NCBI RefSeq assembly: GCF_040786285.1
Contig: NZ_JBFMKQ010000006.1
Span: 41,025 to 105,024, forward strand
Reading direction: 5' to 3'
Source of the DNA: Aquimarina sp040786285
Lineage (GTDB): Bacteria; Bacteroidota; Bacteroidia; Flavobacteriales; Flavobacteriaceae
DNA: 64,000 nt
Positions within the stretch are counted from its first letter, which is position 1. Each line of letters opens with the position of its first letter. Below the pieces are notes generated by a model, which did no database searches, was not told where the DNA came from, and saw only the letters and a program-made list of their open reading frames with translations. The translations under genes were made by a program, and so were the position numbers. Positions 9,414 to 18,233 of this stretch are shown here, in pieces.

Positions 9414-10076
9414 ATGGGATATATTCTATGCATTGAAACTTCTACCACTAATTGTTCTGTTTCATTAGCAAAAGATGATGAAATCATTGCATTTGAAGAG
9501 GATTATGATACGAAGTATTCTCATGCAGAGAGATTGCATAATTTCATAGATAAAGTAATTAAGAAGGGAGGAGTGTCTTTTAAAGACCTCTCGGCAATAT
9601 CTGTAAGTATGGGTCCAGGATCATATACTGGGTTAAGAATTGGGGTTTCTGCAGCTAAGGGTTTGTGTTATGCCTTAGATATTCCGCTAATATCAATACC
9701 AACATTACATTCATTATCAATGCAGGTAGCACTAGAAGATGATAGCGTTATTGTGCCCATGATTGATGCGCGACGAATGGAAGTTTACTCGGCTATTTTT
9801 TCTAGTTCTTATAAAGAAATAAGAGAGACTAAGGCCGAAATTTTAACTGAAGAGTCTTTTTTAAGTTATCTGCAAAGAGGTAAAGTTTACTTCATTGGTA
9901 ATGGGGTAGAGAAGTTTTCTTCGATTTGCAAAAACAATAATGCCGTTTTTATTCAAAATAAATTGCCATCTGCAAATGAGATGGCAAGATTAAGTTATAG
10001 TAAGTTTTTAGCAAAAGATTTTGAGGACGTTAGTTATTTTGAACCCTATTACTTAAAAGACTTCGTGACGGGCTAG
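9414..10076 (+). CDS. tsaB: tRNA N6-threonylcarbamoyladenosine biosynthesis protein TsaB
   Basis: A 220-aa ASKHA-fold protein that, with TsaD and TsaE, makes the t6A modification at position 37 of ANN-decoding tRNAs. Family motifs are CIETSTTNCSVSLA, the HAERLHNFID stretch and SVSMGPGSYTGLRIGVSAAKG. The start at 9414 is taken because family members begin just before the ILCIETS strand; an in-frame ATG at 9324 would add 30 residues without similarity. A TAtcTTTG -7 element at 9390-9397 is 16 bases before this ATG and downstream of the earlier one, which supports the choice. The 3' end overlaps the convergent gene by 47 bases. Confidence 0.93.
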   Translation: MGYILCIETSTTNCSVSLAKDDEIIAFEEDYDTKYSHAERLHNFIDKVIKKGGVSFKDLSAISVSMGPGSYTGLRIGVSAAKGLCYALDIPLISIPTLHSLSMQVALEDDSVIVPMIDARRMEVYSAIFSSSYKEIRETKAEILTEESFLSYLQRGKVYFIGNGVEKFSSICKNNNAVFIQNKLPSANEMARLSYSKFLAKDFEDVSYFEPYYLKDFVTG

Positions 10077-10731
10077 TTCCTGAATATTTTAGAGCATTAT
10101 ACTTAGCAACAAGTCGTATTAGATCCTCTTCCTTTTTAAGGCGAATTTTTTCCTTTTTGATGTATTGTTTTAATTCTTCTTCTTTGTCTGAAAATGCAAG
10201 TAAGACATCTTTTTTGTTCAGTGGTACTTCCAGAAGTATTCCATCCTCTTCAATATAATATGTTGTTAAAACTTTAATTTTTCCCGTGACAGCACTACCA
10301 GTCATAGGGTCCATCTCTTGAGGTTCTGTTATTTTAAGATCATATTTCTTATAAACCCTATAGGAGTCATTCATTTCTACAAGAACGTAGTAACCTTTTA
10401 TTCTACGACCATGTTGGCTCTGAAAATCACAGTAATAGTAGTAATCATTATCAATCCTGGCATATGTTGTAGGTGTTTTGATTACTTCATGTAATTTTCC
10501 TCCAACGGTATGCTCTAGAGCATCTGTATAGATGTTGTATTTAAGTCTAGTGTCATATGTGCCAGATTTTTCATCAATTACATTGGCTTTTTGGTATTCT
10601 TTATTCATATATACAGATCCAACATACTTTTCCAATTCAGATATTGCTTCCGAAGGTTCTATTGGTTGTGAAAATTGCGCATATAATAAGGGTGTAGCTA
10701 AAAAAAACAGATTTTGTAGTAATTTTCTCAT
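10030..10731 (-). CDS. Secreted protein of unknown function, tandem paralog 1
   Basis: A 233-aa protein with a signal peptide (MRKLLQNLFFLATPLLYAQ). It is clearly paralogous to the protein at 11032-11733, which has the same length. Shared blocks are VIDEKSGTYD, LKYNIYTDALE, GYYVLVEMND, LTTYYIEEDG and a charged, helical C-terminus ending in KKEEDLIRLVAKYNALK. The start at 10731 places the signal peptide at the N-terminus; the longer reading adds an unlikely leader. No domain is recognised. The last 47 bases overlap tsaB on the other strand. Confidence 0.8.
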   Translation of the reverse strand: MRKLLQNLFFLATPLLYAQFSQPIEPSEAISELEKYVGSVYMNKEYQKANVIDEKSGTYDTRLKYNIYTDALEHTVGGKLHEVIKTPTTYARIDNDYYYYCDFQSQHGRRIKGYYVLVEMNDSYRVYKKYDLKITEPQEMDPMTGSAVTGKIKVLTTYYIEEDGILLEVPLNKKDVLLAFSDKEEELKQYIKKEKIRLKKEEDLIRLVAKYNALKYSGTSPSRSLLSNRVQNN

Positions 10732-10950
10732 AGTATATGATTTTAATATCTCTAATATACTAAAAATATTCGACAAAATGCAAAAAAACAGGTTTTTGTG
10801 CGTTATTTTTTTAAAATACAGCAAAATAGGCATGAAAATTAGTAAAGTAATTTGACACGTGTTATCTTTTTAAGAAAGGTATAGTGTAATAGTGTTGTGT
10901 TGGTAAAGAATATTTTTTGTTTATATAGGTACTTGGTGATTTTTGACATA

Positions 10951-10975
10951 AAAAAAGCCACCTACAAGAGGTGGC
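10951..10975 (-). terminator. Intrinsic terminator after paralog 2
   Basis: GCCACCT at 10957-10963 pairs with AGGTGGC at 10969-10975. On the minus strand the stem is followed by a run of seven T. It lies 57 bases beyond the stop of the gene at 11032, so the two paralogs are separate transcription units or paralog 1 relies on read-through. Confidence 0.85.
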
Positions 10976-11031
10976 AATATTATGTATGTTTCCTAAATAT
11001 TTTTTAAATAAAAGAAGAAATTGAAAAGTAT

Positions 11032-11733
11032 CTAATTACGTCTGCTCAGATTACTTAGAAGGCTTTGAGAAGGACTGGAATCAGTACTTTTTAAAGCATT
11101 ATACCTAGCTACTAATCGAATTAAATCCTCTTCTTTCCTTAAACGAATTTTTTCTTTCTTTAAATATTCTTTTAACTCATTTTCTTTATCACTAAAGATA
11201 GCTAACATGTCCTTCTTGTTCATTGGTAACTCCATTATCTTACCTTCTTCTTCTACATAATATGTAGTTATCATCTTTAGTACACCTGGTTCGGCTATCT
11301 GTGTTAATGTATTTTTTGAGGGCTCTTTAATATCAAGTGTAAATCTTTTATAGATTCTATACTTATCATTTAGCTCTACCAAAACATAATATCCTTCCCT
11401 TTTAAGACCTCTTGTGGTTTTAAATTCACAGAAGTAAAAATAATCACCATCAATTCGAGCATGAATAGTTGTACTCTTGAGTATTTCGAAGAGTTTTGAT
11501 CCTTGATTATACTCTAAGGCATCTGTAAAGATGTTATACTTAAGTTTAGCATCAAAAGCTCCAGCTTTTTCATCTATAACACTTGATTCTTTATATCTTG
11601 CTTTCATATATAAAGTACCATCGTATTCATCAAATGTCGAAACTCTCTGGGAAGATTTTAATAAACTCCTTGGTAATTGTGCAAGTAATGTAGACGAAAT
11701 TATTAAAAAAAATAAAAGTAGTATTTTCTTCAT
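11032..11733 (-). CDS. Secreted protein of unknown function, tandem paralog 2
   Basis: A 233-aa protein with a signal peptide (MKKILLLFFLIISSTLLAQ), homologous along its whole length to the protein at 10030-10731. Conserved blocks include VIDEKAGAFD, LKYNIFTDALE, GYYVLVELND, MITTYYVEEEG and the KEEDLIRLVARYNALK tail. The start at 11733 is chosen for the signal peptide; the upstream ATG at 11784 adds 17 unrelated residues. A 17-base motif about 163 bases upstream recurs ahead of two other secreted-protein genes. Function is unknown. Confidence 0.8.
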   Translation of the reverse strand: MKKILLLFFLIISSTLLAQLPRSLLKSSQRVSTFDEYDGTLYMKARYKESSVIDEKAGAFDAKLKYNIFTDALEYNQGSKLFEILKSTTIHARIDGDYFYFCEFKTTRGLKREGYYVLVELNDKYRIYKRFTLDIKEPSKNTLTQIAEPGVLKMITTYYVEEEGKIMELPMNKKDMLAIFSDKENELKEYLKKEKIRLRKEEDLIRLVARYNALKSTDSSPSQSLLSNLSRRN

Positions 11734-11895
11734 GTTACATAGATTTAGGTGAGGTAAATTTAAAAAAAACGCTAGTTTAAACACAATTATTTAGATTTTT
11801 GGCGATATTTTTACGAATTTTTTAATATTATGACAGGTAAAGTTGAATTTTTAAGGGTAAAAAGCAAATTTTAACAGAAAATCCACATAATTTAA

Positions 11896-11912
11896 TTATG
11901 GTTTAACCGTAA
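11896..11912 (-). promoter_or_regulatory. Recurrent 17-base motif, copy A
   Basis: Plus-strand sequence TTATGGTTTAACCGTAA, which differs by one base from the copy at 40313-40329 and more loosely matches 47049-47065. It lies 163 bases upstream of the minus-strand gene at 11733. The two closest copies stand at nearly equal distance from their genes. It may be a binding site of a regulator, but no regulator is known. Confidence 0.4.
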
Positions 11913-12022
11913 ATTTTGTAAGATTTGTATTACGAAAACGTTGTAATTGAATGTTTTTTGAGTTTTTTATCATCATTCATCGGTTGTTTTTAACACTTTA
12001 TTTTTGCATAAGTTGATTTTTT

Positions 12023-12188
12023 GGTAAGGTATTTGGTAATAATACAGGTAGGAAAAAGAGTACATATTTAATGTTCATGATAGGATCCCTTCGATATCTA
12101 ATCCTATTGCATCGAGATCTACACTAATCTACTCTACAAGGATCAACTTTTTGTATTGTTTGATACCTGTTTGTAGACGAAATTTACC
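12023..12188. ncRNA. Possible structured RNA in the gap between 11733 and 12198
   Basis: This gene-free stretch can fold into one long, interrupted hairpin. GGTAA (12023-12027) and ATTT (12031-12034) pair with AAATTTACC (12180-12188). ACAGGTA (12044-12050) pairs with TACCTGT (12164-12170), AAAAAG (12053-12058) with CTTTTT (12147-12152) and GATCCCTT (12084-12091) with AAGGATC (12138-12144) with one bulge. Length and shape recall 6S-type RNA. A TAttTTTG -7 element at 11999-12006 points into it on the plus strand, without a -33 box. The strand and identity are uncertain; it could equally be a 3' region of the gene at 12198. Confidence 0.3.
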
Positions 12189-12197
12189 CCTAAAAAA

Positions 12198-14297
12198 TCA
12201 TTCTAAGAATTTAATGGCATCCTTTGTGTCTTCTACAGGATATTTACAAGAGTTATTTACGCAGACATAAATCAAAGTCTTACGTTCAGCAAATCTGTTT
12301 TTTAATAGTACTCTTTCAGAATCTGATAAACTTACGGCTAGTAACTTATTCGGGATATAAGTTTTGTTCAGTTCTTGTACTTTATTTTTAGATTCGATAC
12401 CGGTGATAGCTACTTCATAAAAATCAAACGAAAAATTAAGCATTTGATCAAGCCAATTAGAATATCCCGATGCATATGATTGAATTTGTGGCTTCATGTT
12501 ATGTAACATCTGCCTACTTATTTCTTTATAGTGCTTCATATCATAATAATGGGATAACATAAATAAATTCTTGGCCATAATAGAATTAGATGCAGGAATT
12601 ACATTATCACTAGACTCTATTGTACGGGTGATGAGCTTTGGATCTTTGTCTGATGTGAAGTAGAATATACTTTTTTCTTTATTAAAGAAATGTGCTAAGG
12701 TGTATTCTGTAAGTTGTTTTGAAATATCAATCCATTCTGGATCGAAGGTATTTTGATATAGGGTAATAAATGCTTCTATAAGTGTAGCATAGTCTTCTAA
12801 ATATCCATTTACACTACTTTTTCCATTTTTATAATTATGTAATACGGAGTTGTCGGGTTGTAGCTGGTTTTTTTTAATGAAGGTGGCGTTTTTTATCGCA
12901 GCATCTAAAAATTCTTTTTCCCCAAAAACTCTATATGCATCCAGGTATCCTTTGAGCATCAATGCATTCCATGATGTTAAAGTTTTATCATCTAATCTGG
13001 GTCTGGAGCGTTTTTCTCGGTACTGGTGCAAAAGTTTTTTCCATTGCTGGACTTTTTCTTTAAGCTGTTGATAGCTAATGTTGTTTTCTTCACAAAATAA
13101 TTGATCAACATCCTTTCGTATTAATACATAATTCTCTTTTTCCCAGAAACCGTATGAATTGATGTTATAATATTTAGAAAATAGTTCGTAGTCATTTTCC
13201 AGGATGGCTTTTAATTCCTTTTTAGTCCAGACATAAAAAGCACCTTCTTCTAACTCATCCTCTAGAGTTTTACTATCAGCATCTAGAGAAGAGTAAAAAG
13301 CACCTTCGCTATTTGTTAGTTCTCTTGATACAAAATCGAGAGTTTCGTATACCACATCCTTAAACCATGTATCTTTGGTGATTAAATAGGCATCAGAATA
13401 TAAACTTACTAGCTGCGCGTTATCATATAGCATCTTTTCGAAATGTGGTACATGCCATTTTCCATCTGTAGAATATCTCGAAAATCCACCCCCGATATGA
13501 TCGTATACACCTCCAAAAGAAATTTTTGTTAACGTATTTATTACATAATTCATTAGCTCCTTATCTTTGGTCTGATGCGCATATCGAAGAAGGAATTGAT
13601 AATTGTTAGGCATCATAAATTTTGGAACCCGTTTAGTGCCTCCTTGTTTATGATCAAAATTGGCACTCCAGTCTTTTACAGCTGAAGCAATAAAATCTTT
13701 ACTAAAATTTTGCTCTTCGGTATTGGTTTCAATAATGTCGATAGCTTTGATCCCTTGTTCTAACTTTTCGGCATACTCTAAAAGCTTTTCCGGTTGTTTA
13801 TCATATAGATTTGTAATCTGCTTTAGTGCATCAATCCAATTTCCCTTTTGGAAATATGTGCCTCCCCAAACGGGCCTTCCATCTGGTAAGGCGATCACAT
13901 TAAGAGGCCAACCACCACTTCCGGTCATTAATTGCACGGCGTTCATATATACCTGATCTATATCTGGTCGTTCTTCACGATCTACTTTGATGTTGATATA
14001 ATTGGCATTCATTATTTCTGCAACTTGTAGATCTTCAAAACTTTCATGTTCCATTACATGGCACCAATGACAGGCAGCATATCCGATACTAATGATAATC
14101 AATTTATTTTCTTTTTTGGCTGCATCTAATGCCTTTTCTCCCCAAGGTTTCCAATCTACAGGATTATGGGCATGTTGAAGTAAGTAAGGGCTTGTTTCCT
14201 GGGCTAAATCGTTGGTATAAGCGTGTTTCATGGATTGTTGATTTTGACTTGTACAAGAGACAGTTATAATTAGTATATAGAAAAACCAGTACTTCAT
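12198..14297 (-). CDS. DUF255/YyaL-like thioredoxin-domain lipoprotein
   Basis: A 699-aa protein with a lipoprotein signal (lipobox ending at C15, ITVSC), so probably membrane-bound in the periplasm. The N-terminal thioredoxin-like DUF255 domain (about 25-190) has AACHWCHVM with C76 and C79. The rest is an (alpha/alpha)6 barrel-like region of the glycosidase superfamily, with motifs GGVYDHIGGGFSRYSTD and HVPHFEKMLYDNAQL. It belongs to the YyaL/SPATA20 family, whose reaction is not settled. The lipoprotein signal is a difference from the cytoplasmic family members. Confidence 0.85.
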   Translation of the reverse strand: MKYWFFYILIITVSCTSQNQQSMKHAYTNDLAQETSPYLLQHAHNPVDWKPWGEKALDAAKKENKLIIISIGYAACHWCHVMEHESFEDLQVAEIMNANYINIKVDREERPDIDQVYMNAVQLMTGSGGWPLNVIALPDGRPVWGGTYFQKGNWIDALKQITNLYDKQPEKLLEYAEKLEQGIKAIDIIETNTEEQNFSKDFIASAVKDWSANFDHKQGGTKRVPKFMMPNNYQFLLRYAHQTKDKELMNYVINTLTKISFGGVYDHIGGGFSRYSTDGKWHVPHFEKMLYDNAQLVSLYSDAYLITKDTWFKDVVYETLDFVSRELTNSEGAFYSSLDADSKTLEDELEEGAFYVWTKKELKAILENDYELFSKYYNINSYGFWEKENYVLIRKDVDQLFCEENNISYQQLKEKVQQWKKLLHQYREKRSRPRLDDKTLTSWNALMLKGYLDAYRVFGEKEFLDAAIKNATFIKKNQLQPDNSVLHNYKNGKSSVNGYLEDYATLIEAFITLYQNTFDPEWIDISKQLTEYTLAHFFNKEKSIFYFTSDKDPKLITRTIESSDNVIPASNSIMAKNLFMLSHYYDMKHYKEISRQMLHNMKPQIQSYASGYSNWLDQMLNFSFDFYEVAITGIESKNKVQELNKTYIPNKLLAVSLSDSERVLLKNRFAERKTLIYVCVNNSCKYPVEDTKDAIKFLE

Positions 14298-14324
14298 GAT
14301 TGTCTTTTTGATGAGGTCTAAAAT

Positions 14325-14356
14325 ATAAAAAGCATCCTGAATATTTTCAGAATGCT
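14325..14356 (-). terminator. Terminator after the dodecin gene
   Basis: On the minus strand AGCATTCTGA...TCAGGATGCT forms a hairpin with one mismatch, followed by TTTT. It lies 25 bases after the dodecin stop codon and just before the start region of the next minus-strand gene. Confidence 0.7.
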
Positions 14357-14380
14357 CTTAAATAAAAAAATGTAAAATTC

Positions 14381-14581
14381 TTATTTTACTTCAAAAGATA
14401 CTTTAAGGCTTACTCTATATTCGGCAACCTCATTATCTTTTACTATAACTTTTTGATCAGAGACCCAAGCAGATTTGATGCCTTTTACGGTTTTTCCAGC
14501 TTGCTTTATTCCGCTTTTAGCTGCATCGTCCCAACCTTTGTCAGAGCTTGCTATTATTTCAATAGTTTTAATAATTGCCAT
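14381..14581 (-). CDS. Dodecin family flavin-binding protein
   Basis: A 66-aa protein of full dodecin length. Dodecins form hollow dodecamers that bind flavin or CoA and store or buffer free flavin. Family features are the opening MAIIKTIEIIASS, the central helix WDDAAKSGIKQA, the flavin-stacking tryptophan in IKSAWVSDQ, and a final beta strand YRVSLKVSFEVK. It is a single gene with its own terminator. Confidence 0.93.
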   Translation of the reverse strand: MAIIKTIEIIASSDKGWDDAAKSGIKQAGKTVKGIKSAWVSDQKVIVKDNEVAEYRVSLKVSFEVK

Positions 14582-14706
14582 TTTAATGATTTTTTAGTTA
14601 ATATTTTAAAAGAATCTCTAAGATACGGCTTACTTTGTACTTTTTGAAATAAAAGAAGGTATTATTTTAACAGTTTTTTCGATGTAATTCGCTCTTTTTC
14701 GGCGAA

Positions 14707-15612
14707 CTACCCATTTAATGCTTCGACATATTCAACTTTATCTTTTAGCATCTCTTTTAACATGTTTTCGATACCATTTTTTAGTGTAAAAGTAGAAGAT
14801 GGGCATCCACTGCATGCTCCTTGTAAAATAACTTTTACACCTTTACTTTCTGGATCATATGAATCAAATAATATATTTCCCCCATCACTTGCAACGGCAG
14901 GTTTTATATATTCTTCAATGATATTGATAATATCTTTTGAAACATCATCAAGTTTTTCGAAGTCTACATCTGCTTGTTTTTCTACCTCTTTTTTAGATAT
15001 AGCGGCATTAGCGGATAAAACTTCTTTACCTTGCTCTAGATAGTTTCGTAAAAACTCTCTGATTTCTATAGTGATGTCATTCCAATCGGCCATATCGTAC
15101 TTGATGATCGAAATATAATTTTCGGCTATGTATACTTCTTTTACAAATGGGAAATGAAATAATTCTTGTGCCAAAGGAGCTTCTTTAGCTTCGTCTATAT
15201 TTTTAAACTCATGTCCAGTGGTTACTAATTTTTTATTGGCTACAAATTTTAGTGCTGCAGGATTGGGAGTGCTTTCTGCATATATTGTAATAGGAACCTT
15301 TTTATTAGTTTCAGCTTCAGTAATCACAGTTTGGCCACTATTGAGGTAGTTTTTAATCTGTTCGGCTACCTCTTCCTGTACATCCGACCATTCTACAATA
15401 TCATATTTATCAATAGCTACAAAATTTTGAGCTATAAATACTCTTTTAACAAAAGGTAAATAAAACAATTGTTGTGCTAAAGGAGAATTTTTTGCCTGAT
15501 CAATATTCTCAAATTCGTAACTAGTATGTTGCGTTAAGAAGTAATTGGCTTCAAATTTAATAATGCCCGGATTGGATGTAGCCTCTATTTTTATTTCAAA
15601 ATTCTTTTCCAT
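14707..15612 (-). CDS. Nfu-type iron-sulfur carrier with a duplicated Nfu_N domain
   Basis: A 301-aa protein that should bind a 4Fe-4S cluster and pass it to target proteins. The C-terminal NifU domain (about 222-300) has CSGCPSS with C267 and C270. Before it stand two Nfu_N domains (about 6-95 and 110-198), each with NPG/NPAA...KF, a PLAQ(Q/E)LF(Y/H) block and FVK(R/E)V(F/Y)IA. A single Nfu_N domain is the usual arrangement. A CAAAttTA (minus-strand TAaaTTTG) -7 element at 15627-15634 lies just upstream of the start. Confidence 0.92.
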   Translation of the reverse strand: MEKNFEIKIEATSNPGIIKFEANYFLTQHTSYEFENIDQAKNSPLAQQLFYLPFVKRVFIAQNFVAIDKYDIVEWSDVQEEVAEQIKNYLNSGQTVITEAETNKKVPITIYAESTPNPAALKFVANKKLVTTGHEFKNIDEAKEAPLAQELFHFPFVKEVYIAENYISIIKYDMADWNDITIEIREFLRNYLEQGKEVLSANAAISKKEVEKQADVDFEKLDDVSKDIINIIEEYIKPAVASDGGNILFDSYDPESKGVKVILQGACSGCPSSTFTLKNGIENMLKEMLKDKVEYVEALNG

Positions 15613-15866
15613 GCGCTAATTTTTTGCAAATTTACTAAAAAGGAATTCGATATCATCAAGGTATTTGTTCTACTAACACTTTTTAACTATTATTACATAA
15701 ATCGTAGCGAAATCCCTGTTTCTAACAAAAATTTATATCTTTGAATCTAACATAATTAGATAAGGTTTTTTATAAATAAATAGTGAAGCCCCACAATATA
15801 AGCTGTTTTTAATAGTTTAGATTAAATTCACAAATTCTATTTAGCCCCGTAAATAATAGAACCCAA

Positions 15867-16889
15867 ATGAACTTAAAAACGTTTTATGTAGTAGTATTGG
15901 TGTTACTTTCGCGATCTGTTTTTTCGCAAGAAGGAATCCCCGTATATGCAGATTATCTATCAGATAACCTTTATTTGGTTCATCCAGCTATGGCTGGTGC
16001 AGCAAATGCTAATAAAATTAGGTTAACCGCCAGAAAACAATGGTTTGATGTTGATAATGCTCCTAGTACCCAATCCGCTAATATCAATTTTAGAGTAGGG
16101 GATAAGACCGGATTAGGAGGTATTATATTTAAAGATGAGAATGGGAGGTTTTCTCAAACAGGGGTTTATATAACAGCAGCATATCATCTTTTATTTTCTA
16201 GAGATAGAACTGATTTAAATATGTTATCTTTTGGAGTTAGTGGAGGATTTATTCAATCTAATGTCGATTTAGTTGGATTATTTGATATTGCCGATCCTGA
16301 TCCTGTAATTCTAGATAGAGTACAAAAAGATTCTTATTATAATGTAGACGTTGGGTTATCGTATAATTTTTTAGAATGGTATGCCCATTTTACGGTTAAA
16401 AATCTTTTACCTACTACACGAGATATTTTTAATAATAATACACCTATTCAAGAATCAAATAACCAGCGTAGATATATACTTTCTGTTGGCCACCTTTTTG
16501 GTATTGGTGCTACTCCATGGAGTGTAGAACCATCTGTTTTATACCAAGTGACTGATGAAACGCAGGAGAGTAGTTTTGATGCGAATCTAAAAGTATATAG
16601 AGATCTTAGCGAGGTGGCTACAGTATGGGGAGGATTATCATACAGACGTAATCTGGATGGTGCAGAGTTTTCTGAAGATGGAGTTTCTGTGCAAAGTCAG
16701 AATTTGCAATACTTTACCCCATTTTTAGGGGTTAATTATAAAAAATGGATGGTGGGATATACCTATAGTTATCAAGCCAACTCTGTTGTTCTAAATAATG
16801 GAGGTTTTCATCAAATAACATTAGGGTATGATTTCGGAAAACGTAAAGAACGTTGGAACTGTAAATGTCCTGCTGTTAATTCTAAATAA
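15867..16889 (+). CDS. PorP/SprF family type IX secretion membrane protein
   Basis: A 340-aa outer-membrane beta-barrel protein with a signal peptide ending near FSQ. PorP/SprF proteins anchor adhesins or other surface proteins exported by the Bacteroidota type IX secretion system. Family signs are the opening YADYLSDNLYLVHPAMAGA, the repeated amphipathic strands and a final strand LGYDFGKRKE. Usually a SprB-like gene is adjacent; none is seen here, so this is an orphan copy. A TAtcTTTG element at 15736-15743 may be the -7 box of a leader of about 115 bases. Confidence 0.88.
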   Translation: MNLKTFYVVVLVLLSRSVFSQEGIPVYADYLSDNLYLVHPAMAGAANANKIRLTARKQWFDVDNAPSTQSANINFRVGDKTGLGGIIFKDENGRFSQTGVYITAAYHLLFSRDRTDLNMLSFGVSGGFIQSNVDLVGLFDIADPDPVILDRVQKDSYYNVDVGLSYNFLEWYAHFTVKNLLPTTRDIFNNNTPIQESNNQRRYILSVGHLFGIGATPWSVEPSVLYQVTDETQESSFDANLKVYRDLSEVATVWGGLSYRRNLDGAEFSEDGVSVQSQNLQYFTPFLGVNYKKWMVGYTYSYQANSVVLNNGGFHQITLGYDFGKRKERWNCKCPAVNSK

Positions 16890-16908
16890 AACTTTTTGGT
16901 AATGTTTA

Positions 16909-18108
16909 TTAGCCACGTGCCTTATCCACACCTTTTTTCCAAGCCCCGACGATTTCTGTAATATCTCTAGTTAGTATACTTTCATTCACTGTAAATTTTA
17001 CTATTCCCTTTTCGTTGGCTCGACCTAACCAGATGCTGTACTCATTGTATAGAAATATAGCAAGTTCCTTTAGATCTATTCCTTTGGTTACTTTCAGATT
17101 GTAAATATTCGTTCCATTCTTTAGAGGTTTGATAGTAACGCCATCAATGTTATTTAATTCTGAAATTAGGTGGTTAGCAGATTGGATGACCTTTTTCCAC
17201 CGCGCTTCGATACCTTTTAAATAATGAGATGCCATAGATGTATTATTCCAGTTTTGAAACACAGTTCCTCCATAAATCTTTATTTGATGCGAAATTTGAT
17301 CAATGAGCTTTGCTTTGCCACAAAGTATGGCTCCGCCAGTGGCGTTTAGGTATTTATAAAGAGAGATATATACAGTATCAAAGTAAGACGCGTATTCTAA
17401 AAGTGAGACATCGGTATATGCGGATGCTAAATGTATACGAGCCCCATCCAAATGCATCTTATATCCATTCTCCTTACAATACTTTGATACTTCTTTTATG
17501 GTTTCAATCGGTACTGCTGTTCCATCTGCACGTCTTACCGGGTTTTCAATTACAACAGTACCTAAACCACTTTTAAATACTTCATTTTTATTAGCATAGT
17601 TAATAGCTTCTTCTAGATCATTAAGCTCAAAATATGATTTAGTTTTTCCTATGGGTATTAGTCTTTTATTATGAACGCTTTGTGCTGCGTCTGCTTCATC
17701 CCTATATACATGTGAGTTTTCGGGTACGATTACTTTTGTGTTATTTCCATTAAGTAATTTAATCGCTAATTGATTTGCCATAGTACCTGTGGGAAGATAA
17801 ATAGCTTTTTCTTTACCCGTTATTTTGGCAAATTCAAGTTCTAGCAATTTTGTTTCTCCTCCATTACCATAAAAATCAGGTTCAATGGGCTTTTGTTTAT
17901 TAATTTCGTTCAGTTTTTCTATATATTCCTCAGGTGAAAATGCCAAACCATCATAAATAAAGTTAACAGAGGTTGTACTTTTTTCTGGTTGAACTTCTAA
18001 AAAAGGCATTGCATTTACTCCTAGTGTCGGAAGCAAAAATGGAACCGTTGAAAAACCAAATTTTTTAAGAAAATCTCTTCTATTAGGATCTTGTTTTTGT
18101 TTGTTCAT
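16909..18108 (-). CDS. Exported threonine-aldolase-like PLP enzyme with Tat-type signal
   Basis: A 399-aa fold-type I PLP protein of the beta-eliminating lyase / low-specificity threonine aldolase group. The PLP lysine is likely K252 in ISLYKYLNATGG, and the cofactor-contacting DGARI is at 221-225; TGTMANQ at 107-113 is the phosphate-binding loop. Unlike the usual cytoplasmic enzymes it begins with NRRDFLKKFGF followed by a hydrophobic stretch, a twin-arginine signal. It would therefore be folded with PLP in the cytoplasm and then exported. The substrate is unknown. Confidence 0.82.
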   Translation of the reverse strand: MNKQKQDPNRRDFLKKFGFSTVPFLLPTLGVNAMPFLEVQPEKSTTSVNFIYDGLAFSPEEYIEKLNEINKQKPIEPDFYGNGGETKLLELEFAKITGKEKAIYLPTGTMANQLAIKLLNGNNTKVIVPENSHVYRDEADAAQSVHNKRLIPIGKTKSYFELNDLEEAINYANKNEVFKSGLGTVVIENPVRRADGTAVPIETIKEVSKYCKENGYKMHLDGARIHLASAYTDVSLLEYASYFDTVYISLYKYLNATGGAILCGKAKLIDQISHQIKIYGGTVFQNWNNTSMASHYLKGIEARWKKVIQSANHLISELNNIDGVTIKPLKNGTNIYNLKVTKGIDLKELAIFLYNEYSIWLGRANEKGIVKFTVNESILTRDITEIVGAWKKGVDKARG

Positions 18109-18180
18109 CTTTTGTAATTAACAAAATACTTATAAATATAATGCAGATTTTTTATAGTAGACACTTGTTGTGTCGAGATA

Positions 18181-18215
18181 TTAAAAATGCCCGCAAAGTA
18201 TGCAAGCATTTTTAA
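18181..18215 (-). terminator. Terminator after the rhodanese gene
   Basis: TTAAAAATGC (18181-18190) and GCATTTTTAA (18206-18215) are perfect 10-base arms, with T-runs on both strands. It lies 19 bases after the rhodanese stop and probably works for that minus-strand gene. Confidence 0.65.
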
Positions 18216-18233
18216 TGTATGGATATGAATTAT

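Noticed and set aside
11999..12006. TAttTTTG as a full promoter for the possible RNA at 12023-12188
   Set aside because: No TTG or TTTG at 18-20 bases upstream; the nearest TTG is only 12 bases away. It is kept as a weak hint only.
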